From positions 1 to 15,660 of the forward strand of contig CAYYRI010000010.1 of assembly GCA_964474185.1 (NCBI GenBank): a stretch of DNA of 15,660 bases. The letters are read 5' to 3'. The first letter of the stretch is position 1, and the number at the start of each line of letters is the position of its first letter. Below are positions 1-5,984 of this stretch, piece after piece. Position numbers and translations under genes: made by a program. Origin of the DNA: CAYYRI01 sp964474185 (GTDB lineage: Bacteria > Patescibacteriota > Minisyncoccia > Minisyncoccales > RBG-13-42-11). The notes below the pieces were generated by a model. It saw only the letters and a program-made list of their open reading frames with translations. It searched no databases and had not been told where the DNA came from.

Positions 1-50
1 CGCTAGAAGCGGGATAATATCACGCAGTGAGTCGAAGTTGTATTACGGGG
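1..50 (-). repeat. Partial CCCCGT-type structured repeat element, cut by window edge
   Basis: The stretch ends in GTTGTATTACGGGG (37-50). This is the exact reverse complement of the left terminus CCCCGTAATACAAC seen in the complete element at 2665-2815, and it differs by one base (CCCA) from the one at 11494-11652. The fragment is therefore most simply the left end of a further copy in the opposite orientation, with the rest upstream of the window. The 4 bases after the terminus are CTTG; the matching flanking copy cannot be checked because the other end is missing. The terminus lies one base upstream of the -35 box of the lepB promoter. A right end in forward orientation is possible but fits less well, since the other right ends read GTTGATATAC. 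Confidence 0.6.
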
Positions 51-51
51 C

Positions 52-80
52 TTGCAAAAAAAGAGAACTTCGGTTATAAT
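52..80 (+). promoter_or_regulatory. Sigma70-like promoter upstream of lepB
   Basis: TTGCAA (52-57) and a consensus TATAAT (75-80) are separated by exactly 17 bases. This is the best promoter match in the window. A start near 87 would give a leader of about 50 nt before the lepB ATG at 140. It probably drives the whole lepB-hisS-HIT-rpsU-yqeY-ybeY-ftsA-ftsZ run, which has few other candidate promoters. The call rests on sequence match only. Confidence 0.65.
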
Positions 81-93
81 TTATGTATAAGTC

Positions 94-111
94 AAAGAGA
101 TAAATCTCTTT
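94..111 (+). repeat. AAAGAGA-TAAA-TCTCTTT hairpin in lepB leader
   Basis: A perfect 7-bp stem (94-100 with 105-111) closes a TAAA loop and is followed by a few more T residues. The core AGAGATAAATCTCTT recurs exactly at 3380-3394 upstream of ybeY. The stem is AT-rich and lies between the promoter and the start codon, so a complete terminator is unlikely. It may be an attenuator, an RNA-stability hairpin or a short dispersed palindrome. Confidence 0.5.
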
Positions 112-139
112 TTTACCTCAGTTGATGCTTCGGTATACT

Positions 140-688
140 ATGAAAAAACTCTTTTCCTTTATTTGGGAAATCACAAAAATAGTGATTGTCGCCCTGATAA
201 TAGTCGTTCCCATCCGCTATCTTATTTTCCAGCCGTTTTTCGTCAAAGGCCAGTCAATGGAGCCCAATTTCGAAAACGGGGACTATTTGATCGTTGATGA
301 AATAAGCTATAAATTAAGAGACCCTCAGAGGGGAGAAGTGGTGGTTTTCAAATACCCCAATGACATTTCTCAGCGATATATAAAAAGAATTATCGGGCTT
401 CCCGGGGAAACGGTTGCTGTAGAAAACGGGAAAGTTGAAATTTTCAATAAAGAAGGAGACAAAGTTTTAAACGAGTCGGAGTATCTTTCTTCATATGTTT
501 TTACTCCGGGCAGTGTCCGGGTGACTTTGGGAGAAAACGAATATTTTGTTTTGGGGGACAACAGGCCCTCTTCTTCCGATTCAAGGCGCTGGGGGACCCT
601 GCCGAGAGAAGACATAATCGGCAGAGTGTTTCTTCGGGCGTTTCCTTTCGCCTCCTTAGCTAAAATTAAAATCCCCATATATGAGTAA
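140..688 (+). CDS. lepB: Signal peptidase I (type I leader peptidase)
   Basis: Membrane-bound serine/lysine protease that cleaves signal peptides from exported proteins. Counting from the ATG at 140, the protein has 182 residues. One N-terminal membrane segment lies at about residues 10-28. Catalytic Ser39 sits in the box GQSMEP, the general-base Lys82 in RYIKRIIGLPGE, and the GDNR..SSDSR box is near residue 140, so all family motifs are intact. In-frame starts also exist at 122 (TTG) and 125 (ATG); none has a clear Shine-Dalgarno sequence. I chose 140 because MKKLF followed directly by the membrane helix is the usual N-terminus. The end overlaps hisS by 8 bases, which suggests co-transcription and coupled translation. 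Length is normal for a short Gram-positive-type enzyme. Confidence 0.95.
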   Translation: MKKLFSFIWEITKIVIVALIIVVPIRYLIFQPFFVKGQSMEPNFENGDYLIVDEISYKLRDPQRGEVVVFKYPNDISQRYIKRIIGLPGETVAVENGKVEIFNKEGDKVLNESEYLSSYVFTPGSVRVTLGENEYFVLGDNRPSSSDSRRWGTLPREDIIGRVFLRAFPFASLAKIKIPIYE

Positions 689-1982
689 AAGACCGAAATT
701 TCAGTCGCCCACTGGCATGCACGACATTTTGCCCGAGGAACAGAGATACTTCAAAAAAGTTTTAGATGTCTGCGAAAATATTGTTGATTATCACAGTTTT
801 CAAAGAATAGATACGCCAATTTTGGAGAATACGGAACTTTTTTCAAAAGGGACCGGGATTTCCACCGATGTCGTTCAAAAACAGATGTTCAGTCTCAGGA
901 CTAAGGGCGGAGATTCTTTAACGTTAAGACCGGAATTCACCCCCGGAATAATCAGAGCCTATATTGAAAACGGGATGCAAATTCTTCCCCAGCCGATTAA
1001 ACTTTATTCGTACGGCCCGGTATTCAGGTATGAACATCCTCAGGCCGGCCGCTATCGCCAGTTTCATCAATTTAACCTCGAAGTTATAGGTGAAGAAAGT
1101 CCGATAATCGACGCTCAAATTATTCAGATTTTTTACAATATTTTACAAGAGCTTAAATTAAAGAATTTAATTGTCCAGATTAACAGCATCGGAGACAGCC
1201 AATGCAGGCCCTATTATAAAAAACTTTTGGTAAGTTATTTTAAATCAAGAGAGCAATCTTTATGCGTTGATTGCCGCCGCAGGCTGAGAGAAAATCCTTT
1301 AAGGGTTTTGGACTGCAAAGAAGAAAAATGCCAGAGAATAGTATCCCAGGCTCCCCAGTTAATTGATCATCTCTGCGAAAGCTGCCATCGTCACTTCAAA
1401 GGAGTTCTGGAGTTTCTCGATGAAATTGAATTGCCATATCAGTTAAATCCCTATTTGGTAAGAGGATTGGATTATTATACTAAGACCGTTTTTGAGATTT
1501 TTGGAGAAAATGCCACAAAAACGGAAGGGGAAGAACCTTCTGTGGGAAATGCCTTGGTCGCCGGAGGAAGATATGATAATCTGATAAAACTGCTGGGCGG
1601 AGAAGACACGAAAGCCACCGGAGCGGCAATGGGGATGGAAAGAGTGATAGCGGCATTAAAGCTCAAAGGAATAAAGTCATCGAAATCCGCAACCTCGCCG
1701 ATTTTTTTGGCCCAGCTCGGAAACTTAGCCAAAAGAAAAAGTTTGAAGCTATTGGAAGATTTCAGAAAAGCCAAAATTCAAGTAGCCGAATCTTTTGGAA
1801 GAGATTCTTTGAAGGCCCAGCTTAAAATGGCGGACAGGGTTGAAGCACAATATGCTTTAATTTTAGGGCAGCAAGAAGCCCTGGATGGGACGATAATCAT
1901 AAGAGATATGAAAACCGGAAAGCAGGAAACGGTAAAATTGGAAAAAACCGTAAAAGAAATGCAGAGGAGATTAAAGAAATGA
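681..1982 (+). CDS. hisS: Histidyl-tRNA synthetase
   Basis: Class II aminoacyl-tRNA synthetase that charges tRNA-His. The 433-residue product is close to the usual 420-430. The catalytic core carries motif 2 (VFRYEHPQAGRYRQFHQF), the histidine-specific LVRGLDYYTKTVFEI signature, and motif 3 (ATGAAMGMERVIAAL). The insertion domain has the six-cysteine pattern often seen in bacterial HisRS (CVDC, LDC..EKC, CESC). The C-terminal 90 or so residues form the anticodon-binding domain. The start overlaps the lepB stop (ATGAGTAA), so translation is probably coupled. The TGA stop (1980-1982) is part of a TGAA direct repeat bordering an inserted 130-bp element, so the original junction with the next gene appears to have been an ATGA overlap. 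Confidence 0.97.
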   Translation: MSKRPKFQSPTGMHDILPEEQRYFKKVLDVCENIVDYHSFQRIDTPILENTELFSKGTGISTDVVQKQMFSLRTKGGDSLTLRPEFTPGIIRAYIENGMQILPQPIKLYSYGPVFRYEHPQAGRYRQFHQFNLEVIGEESPIIDAQIIQIFYNILQELKLKNLIVQINSIGDSQCRPYYKKLLVSYFKSREQSLCVDCRRRLRENPLRVLDCKEEKCQRIVSQAPQLIDHLCESCHRHFKGVLEFLDEIELPYQLNPYLVRGLDYYTKTVFEIFGENATKTEGEEPSVGNALVAGGRYDNLIKLLGGEDTKATGAAMGMERVIAALKLKGIKSSKSATSPIFLAQLGNLAKRKSLKLLEDFRKAKIQVAESFGRDSLKAQLKMADRVEAQYALILGQQEALDGTIIIRDMKTGKQETVKLEKTVKEMQRRLKK

Positions 1983-1983
1983 A

Positions 1984-2113
1984 CCCCGTTAGAAGTCTTA
2001 GTCAGAAAAATTTTAATAAAATTTTTCTGTGTTAAATAAACGGGGCATTTAATAACAATGAAGCTGTCTGAAATTGACTATTTCGGCCACATAAAGACAG
2101 ACTTCTAACGGGG
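1984..2113 (+). mobile_element. MITE-like structured element 1 with 4-bp TGAA target duplication
   Basis: The 130-bp segment starts CCCCGTTAGAAGTCT (1984-1998) and ends in its perfect inverted copy (2099-2113), a 15-bp terminal repeat. TGAA flanks it on both sides (1980-1983 and 2114-2117). Inside, an inverted copy of the first 7 bases occurs at 2039-2045, so the left terminus has two possible partners. Between them is a perfect 12-bp hairpin (2003-2014 with 2018-2029). An AT-rich linker follows, then a right hairpin (CTGTCT 2064-2069 with AGACAG 2095-2100). No protein of its own is visible. It separates hisS from the HIT gene and supplies the first base of the latter's GTG start codon. The family assignment is an inference from comparison with the other two elements in the window. 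Confidence 0.75.
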
Positions 2114-2451
2114 TGAAAGATTGTATTTTTTGCAAAATTGTTGATAAAGAATTGCCGGCAGACATCCTTTATGAAGACAATAACGTTATTGTATTTAAAG
2201 ATATTAAACCCAAAGCTCCCTTGCACATTTTAATCGTTCCCAAAAAACACATCCCCTCCATTAATCACTTAGAATCAGAAGACAAAGAATTAGTGGGAGA
2301 GATGTTTTTAGTCGCTAAAAAAATGGCTAAAAAACAGGGAGTGGCTAAAACAGGATATAGATTAGTTTTCGATACGGGGGAAAATGCTGGTCAAACGGTC
2401 GATCATCTTCATTTACATTTATTAGGAGGAAAAAAATTACCATGGGCTTAG
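2113..2451 (+). CDS. HIT-family (HINT-like) nucleotide hydrolase
   Basis: Small histidine-triad protein of 112 residues; HINT-type members hydrolyse nucleoside phosphoramidates such as AMP-lysine. The N-terminus KDCIFCKIVDKELPA and the C-terminal triad DHLHLHLLGG (His98, His100, His102; the middle one is the expected nucleophile) are typical. The CxxC near the N-terminus is common in bacterial members. The start is a GTG whose G is the last base of the inserted element and whose TG comes from the flanking TGAA repeat. Excising the element plus one repeat gives ATGAAAGAT, so the ancestral start was probably ATG overlapping the hisS stop. No Shine-Dalgarno sequence is visible before the GTG. 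The end overlaps rpsU by 10 bases. Confidence 0.93.
   Translation: MKDCIFCKIVDKELPADILYEDNNVIVFKDIKPKAPLHILIVPKKHIPSINHLESEDKELVGEMFLVAKKMAKKQGVAKTGYRLVFDTGENAGQTVDHLHLHLLGGKKLPWA
2424..2429 (+). promoter_or_regulatory. Shine-Dalgarno AGGAGG for rpsU
   Basis: A perfect AGGAGG lies inside the 3' end of the HIT gene, 12 bases before the rpsU ATG at 2442. Most other starts in this window have no such site, so rpsU may be translated more strongly and independently of upstream coupling. Confidence 0.7.
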
Positions 2452-2663
2452 AAGTCAGAAAACAAGAAAGAGAAACGTCTCAAAATTTAATCCGCCGCTT
2501 TACAAGAAGAGTTCAGCAAAGCGGAGTTTTGCTCAGGGCGAGAAACGTCCGTTTTCATAAACGCACCAAAAGCAAAGATATGCGGCAAAAGGCGGCGCTG
2601 AGAAGAGAGACGTTGAAAAAAGAATACAAAAAACTTGAAAAATTAGGTCTATCAAAAAAGTAA
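2442..2663 (+). CDS. rpsU: Small ribosomal subunit protein bS21
   Basis: A very basic 73-residue protein of the 30S subunit, which in well-studied bacteria sits near the mRNA exit/anti-Shine-Dalgarno region. The sequence pattern EVRK.E.E....LIRRFTRRVQQSG.L..AR..RF and a C-terminal RRETLKKEYKKLEKLG is typical of the CPR-type S21. The start is fixed by a strong AGGAGG 12 bases upstream. It overlaps the end of the HIT gene. Its TAA stop (2661-2663) lies inside the TAAA direct repeat that borders the next inserted element, so the insertion hit the stop codon without destroying it. Confidence 0.93.
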   Translation: MGLEVRKQERETSQNLIRRFTRRVQQSGVLLRARNVRFHKRTKSKDMRQKAALRRETLKKEYKKLEKLGLSKK

Positions 2664-2664
2664 A

Positions 2665-2815
2665 CCCCGTAATACAACCTCCAGTTATTCACAAAACAAA
2701 CCAAACGCAATAGAATAAATCCAACCATCGGTTGTATAAAGGGGATGTAATAATTAAATTAACCCAGAATCAGCCTTGCGAATAAACGTTTGGTTCTGGA
2801 GGTTGATATACGGGG
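2665..2815 (+). mobile_element. MITE-like structured element 2 with 4-bp TAAA target duplication
   Basis: The 151-bp element has 20-bp imperfect terminal inverted repeats (17 of 20 paired): CCCCGTAATACAACC at the left (2665-2679) against GGTTGATATACGGGG at the right (2801-2815). Perfect TAAA copies flank it (2661-2664, 2816-2819). An internal mirror GGTTGTATAAAGGGG (2730-2744) can pair with the left end in 13 of 15 positions, closing an 80-bp left arm. The linker is TGTAATAATTAAATTAA. The right hairpin pairs CCAGAA (2764-2769) with TTCTGG (2794-2799), and the TTCTGG strand belongs partly to the terminal repeat. No own gene is seen. Termini, mirror, linker and internal mismatch pattern are shared with the element at 11494-11652. 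Confidence 0.8.
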
Positions 2816-2823
2816 TAAAGATT

Positions 2824-3375
2824 ATGGAACTTAAAAAAAGAATCCAGCAAGACCTTAATTCGACAATGCTCAGAAAAAAAGAGGGCGAAGAAGGTAAATC
2901 TTCTTCTTCCCCCTTCGCTGACGCTCGGGAGCTGGAAGTTTCGGTTTTAAGGCTAATTAATGCTGCCGTTTTGAATAAGGAGAAGGAAAAAAGATATAAG
3001 ATAAGCAAAGAGAAGCCGGAATTATCCGGAGAAGAGCTTGAAAAGGAAAGTCAATTGATGGACGAAGAAATTATTGAAGTCATTGCTTTTGAAGCCAAAA
3101 AAAGAAAAGAATCGATCGAACTGTTCGAAAAAGGAAAAAGAGAAGACTTGGCCCAAAAAGAAAAACAGGAATTGGAAATTCTGCAAAAATATCTGCCCGA
3201 GCAGTTATCCGAAGAAGATCTTAAGAAATTGGCGGAAGAAGCCGTCGAAAAAGTGGGCGCCAAAGAAATGCGAGACATAGGGAAGGTGATGCAAGAATTG
3301 ATGCCTCGGGTTAAGGGTAAGGCGGACGGAAACCAGATTTCAAAAATCGTAAGAGAATTGCTGGGGGCGAAATAG
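2824..3375 (+). CDS. yqeY: GatB/YqeY domain protein
   Basis: A 183-residue YqeY-family protein, related to the tRNA-binding tail of the GatB amidotransferase subunit; its exact role is unsettled. The helical N-terminus (MELKKRIQQDLNSTM), the ILQKYLPEQLSEEDL segment and the end MRDIG.VM.ELMPRVKGKADG...SKIVRELL are diagnostic. Typical members run from the first helix straight into VLRL; here about 17 extra residues (about 20-36, rich in Glu, Ser and Pro) coincide with an AG-rich palindromic repeat in the DNA. I chose the ATG at 2824 because the protein then begins at the usual place; upstream in-frame codons lie inside the inserted element. No good Shine-Dalgarno site precedes it. Confidence 0.92.
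   Translation: MELKKRIQQDLNSTMLRKKEGEEGKSSSSPFADARELEVSVLRLINAAVLNKEKEKRYKISKEKPELSGEELEKESQLMDEEIIEVIAFEAKKRKESIELFEKGKREDLAQKEKQELEILQKYLPEQLSEEDLKKLAEEAVEKVGAKEMRDIGKVMQELMPRVKGKADGNQISKIVRELLGAK
2884..2918 (+). repeat. Palindromic repeat inserted in frame within yqeY
   Basis: GCGAAG (2885-2890) and CTTCGC (2913-2918) form an outer inverted repeat. Inside it GAAGAAG (2887-2893) pairs with CTTCTTC (2900-2906) around a GTAAAT loop. The two pairings overlap, so they are alternatives. The repeat encodes residues Gly21-Ala32, including Lys-Ser-Ser-Ser-Ser-Pro, a segment absent from ordinary YqeY proteins. Ends and core resemble the palindromes at 3375-3406 and 11420-11455. Confidence 0.6.
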
Positions 3376-3406
3376 CGAAGAGATAAATCTCTTCTTTATC
3401 TTCGCT
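3375..3406 (+). repeat. GCGAAG...CTTCGC palindrome between yqeY and ybeY
   Basis: GCGAAG (3375-3380) and CTTCGC (3400-3405) bound a palindrome that can fold in two exclusive ways. One is an 11-bp stem with a 2-base bulge (3375-3387 with 3395-3405). The other is a 7-bp GAAGAGA/TCTCTTC stem (3377-3383, 3388-3394) with a TAAA loop. The first G is the last base of the yqeY TAG stop. The inner core AGAGATAAATCTCTT is identical to the hairpin in the lepB leader. It fills most of the 50-base gap before ybeY. It may act in RNA processing or weak termination, but no proper T-tract follows. Confidence 0.6.
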
Positions 3407-3425
3407 TTAATTTTATTAAAGCTCG

Positions 3426-3821
3426 ATGATAGAAATTAACAATTTGACTGCGAGTTCTGTCGATAAAAAATTTTTGGAAAAAATTGCGGGGAGCATTCTT
3501 AAAAAAGAAAAAAGGCTTGATAAAGATTTATCGATTGCTTTAGTCGGATCCGAAAGAATGAGAGAGCTGAATAAGAAATACAGGGGGAAAAACCTGGCGA
3601 CCGACGTTTTATCTTTTCAATACGGCGATTCCGGCGAAGTGGTGATTTGCCTTCCGCAGGTTAAAAAAAACGCCAGAAGTTTTAATTTTACTTTTAAAAA
3701 AGAATTAGCCCGAGTTTTAATTCACGGAATTCTGCATCTTTTGGGCTTTAATCACGAAAAAAACAGAAGAGAGGCCGATAGAATGAGAAAAAAAGAAGCA
3801 AATTATTTATTATTTAATTAA
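3426..3821 (+). CDS. ybeY: Endoribonuclease YbeY (16S rRNA maturation)
   Basis: Zinc-dependent single-strand RNase involved in 16S rRNA 3' processing and ribosome quality control. The metal site is clear: HGILHLLGFNH with His100, His104 and His110. The earlier segment N.KYRGKNLATDVLSFQYG matches the conserved YbeY core (N..YR....TDVLSFP). At 131 residues it is slightly shorter than the common 150-160, with a minimal N-terminus. No Shine-Dalgarno site is seen before the ATG; the gene follows a palindromic hairpin. FtsA starts 6 bases after its stop, so the genes are almost certainly co-transcribed. Confidence 0.95.
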   Translation: MIEINNLTASSVDKKFLEKIAGSILKKEKRLDKDLSIALVGSERMRELNKKYRGKNLATDVLSFQYGDSGEVVICLPQVKKNARSFNFTFKKELARVLIHGILHLLGFNHEKNRREADRMRKKEANYLLFN

Positions 3822-3827
3822 AAGCAT

Positions 3828-5048
3828 ATGCTAAAAGCCAATCTAATAGTAGGTTTGGATATAGGGACGAGTACCATAAAAATACTGATTGCGGAAAGGA
3901 AAGACAAAGAGCAAAATTTTGAAGTGATATCCCAAACTCAGGAGCCTTCTTTCGGCGTGAGGAGAGGAGTGGTTGTCGATCCGGAAAAAGTTTCAAGAAT
4001 CATTCAGATTCTTCTTAACAGAATTAAAACGGAGACTGGCCATAAAATTAATTCGGTGTATGTTAACATCGGAGGAGCGCACATTTGTTCTACTTCTTCT
4101 AGGGGCATGGTGGCCGTTTCCCGGGCGGACAGGAACATTTCAAAAGAAGACGTTGAAAGAGTTTTGGAAGAAGCCGCCAAATCTCTTTTTCTGCCCTCGA
4201 ATAACGAAATTTTAGAGGCTTCCCCGAAAGAATTCATCGTAGACGGAGTCGGCGACATAAAAGCGGCTGAGGGATTGCAAGGAGGGAGATTGGAAACGGA
4301 AATTTTAGTGTTGAGCAATTTTGTACCTTTTAAAAATAATTTAACCCAGGCCGTTTTGGACTCTGGTCTTCAGATTTTAGACATTGTTCCTTCTCCATTG
4401 GCAAGTTCCTTATCCGTGCTTTCGCAGAGACAAAAAGAATTAGGGGTGGCTCTTTTGGATATCGGGGCGGGAACTTCCAGCCTTGCCGTTTTTGAAGAAG
4501 GGGATTTAATCCATCTGACCGTTTTTCCCATAGGTTCCAGCAATATCACCCAGGACATCGCTGTCGGTCTTAAAACGGATATTGATGTGGCCGAAAGGAT
4601 AAAAACAGAGTACGGCGCTTGCGTTTTCAAGGGTAACGACAAAAGGGAAAGGATTGAGATGGAGGGGGAAGAGCCGCTTATTTTTTCCCGCAAAATGTTA
4701 ACGAGAATTATTGAGGCTAGGGTTTCGGAAATTTTTGACCAATGCCAGAAAGAATTGAAAAAAATTGGAAAACTTGGGCTGTTGCCCGCAGGACTTGTTT
4801 TAACCGGCGGCGGAGCGAAATTGTCCAAGATAGTCGAGCTTGCCAAAAAAGAATTGAAATTACCTTGTCGGATCGGAAAGCCCTCGGATTTTTCGGGGTT
4901 AGACGACCCGGGCTTTTCCACCATCTGCGGCTTGATCATAAAAGGGTTGGGTCCGGAAGAAGGAAGAGCTTCTTGGCAGACTGGCGGCAAGTTTTTATCG
5001 GGAGTCGGGGATAAGGTAAAAAAAATATTCAAGATTTTTATTCCCTAG
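3828..5048 (+). CDS. ftsA: Cell division protein FtsA
   Basis: Actin-like ATPase that tethers FtsZ to the membrane and recruits the divisome. The 406-residue sequence has phosphate-1 loop GLDIGTSTIKI (residues 9-19), the FtsA-specific 1C (SHS2-like) region around residues 80-165, phosphate-2 ALLDIGAGTSSLAVF, and the adenosine motif VLTGGGAKLSKI. The C-terminus KVKKIFKIFIP (396-406) is a short amphipathic, basic and hydrophobic segment matching the usual membrane-targeting sequence. It sits directly upstream of ftsZ (3 bases between stop and start), the classic order. The partner FtsZ here lacks the C-terminal peptide that FtsA normally binds. Confidence 0.96.
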   Translation: MLKANLIVGLDIGTSTIKILIAERKDKEQNFEVISQTQEPSFGVRRGVVVDPEKVSRIIQILLNRIKTETGHKINSVYVNIGGAHICSTSSRGMVAVSRADRNISKEDVERVLEEAAKSLFLPSNNEILEASPKEFIVDGVGDIKAAEGLQGGRLETEILVLSNFVPFKNNLTQAVLDSGLQILDIVPSPLASSLSVLSQRQKELGVALLDIGAGTSSLAVFEEGDLIHLTVFPIGSSNITQDIAVGLKTDIDVAERIKTEYGACVFKGNDKRERIEMEGEEPLIFSRKMLTRIIEARVSEIFDQCQKELKKIGKLGLLPAGLVLTGGGAKLSKIVELAKKELKLPCRIGKPSDFSGLDDPGFSTICGLIIKGLGPEEGRASWQTGGKFLSGVGDKVKKIFKIFIP

Positions 5049-5051
5049 ACT

Positions 5052-5981
5052 ATGAACACTTTTACCAAAATCAAAGTAGTGGGATTGGGGGGTTCGGGTT
5101 CGAACGCGATTTCCCGAATGAAAAAATGCAAGATAAAAGGGGTAGAGCTGATTGCCATTAATACCGATGCCCAGGATTTAGTAAAAGCCAGGGCCGATTT
5201 GAAATTGAGGATTGGAAGGAAGACTACCGAAGGCTTGGGAGCGGGCATGAACCCGGAAATCGGAAGAAAATCCGCTCTGGAAAATCGCCAGGAAATTTCC
5301 GATATTTTGAAAGGCGCCAACATGGTTTTTATAACCTGCGGGCTTGGCGGCGGCACCGGAACGGGAGCCTCGCCGATTGTCGCCGAGGCGGCCAAAGAGT
5401 TGGGGATTCTTACTTTGGCCGTAGTTACCAAGCCTTTTTCTTTTGAGGGCCAGGTGCGCCAGAGATTTGCCGAAAACGGATTAAAAAAACTGAAAGAAAA
5501 AGTTGATACTTTAATTTCCATCTCAAACGACAAGCTTCTTTCCACTTTGGACCAGAGCATTCCTTTGGCGAACGCTTTCTGGGTTTGCGATGACGTATTA
5601 AGACAGGCGGTTCAGGGAATTTCCGATTTGATTTTGCTTCCCGGCATTATCAACGTTGATTTTGCCGACATCAGAGCCATTATGGCTTCGGCTGGTTCCG
5701 CTCTTTTCGGAGTGGGCAGGGCCGAAGGCGAGGGACGGGCGGGAAAGGCGGCGCTGGCTGCGATCAATTCCCCCTTGCTGGACATATCCATAAAAGGAGC
5801 AAGGGGAGTTTTGTTTAATGTTTCGGGAGGGAAAGACATAAGCTTATCGGAGATTAACGAAGTGGCCTCGGTTATCACTCAGGAAGTCAATCCTGAAGCT
5901 AAAATAATTTTTGGCGCGGTTCAGGACGAAAGACTGAAAAAGGGAGAGATAAAAGTGACGATAATCGCCACCGGTTTCTAA
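5052..5981 (+). CDS. ftsZ: Cell division protein FtsZ, core domain only
   Basis: Tubulin-like GTPase that polymerises into the Z-ring. At 309 residues it is shorter than the usual 350-400. The nucleotide domain is complete: KVVGLGGSGSNA near the N-terminus, tubulin signature GLGGGTGTG (97-105), and synergy-loop residues NVDFAD (201-206) that complete the neighbouring active site. The fold ends with KVTIIATGF and stops at once. Other FtsZ proteins continue with a disordered linker and a conserved C-terminal peptide that binds FtsA, ZipA or SepF; neither is present, and the stop is followed 3 bases later by comEC. The N-terminal extension before the first strand is also missing. There is no sign of a frameshift. 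Confidence 0.96.
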   Translation: MNTFTKIKVVGLGGSGSNAISRMKKCKIKGVELIAINTDAQDLVKARADLKLRIGRKTTEGLGAGMNPEIGRKSALENRQEISDILKGANMVFITCGLGGGTGTGASPIVAEAAKELGILTLAVVTKPFSFEGQVRQRFAENGLKKLKEKVDTLISISNDKLLSTLDQSIPLANAFWVCDDVLRQAVQGISDLILLPGIINVDFADIRAIMASAGSALFGVGRAEGEGRAGKAALAAINSPLLDISIKGARGVLFNVSGGKDISLSEINEVASVITQEVNPEAKIIFGAVQDERLKKGEIKVTIIATGF

Positions 5982-5984
5982 ATA

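Noticed and set aside
2003..2029. Perfect 12-bp hairpin followed by T-rich sequence as a Rho-independent terminator of hisS
   Set aside because: The stem is almost all A/T, the T-run is inside the stem rather than after it, and the hairpin is an internal part of element 1. It may slow transcription but is not a standard terminator.
1984..2113. Integron attC-like site (GTTAG...CTAAC inverted core)
   Set aside because: The core and spacing do not fit attC R/L sites, no integrase or cassette array is present, and the 4-bp flanking duplications point to transposition.
2665..2815. Riboswitch or leader RNA of yqeY
   Set aside because: The same architecture with 4-bp duplications occurs before unrelated genes, so mobility explains it better; a secondary regulatory role remains possible.
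4370..5032. Long minus-strand open frames (for example 4370-5032, 5045-5560, 14496-14954)
   Set aside because: They lie opposite well-identified genes, have no family resemblance and arise from codon bias of the plus-strand genes.
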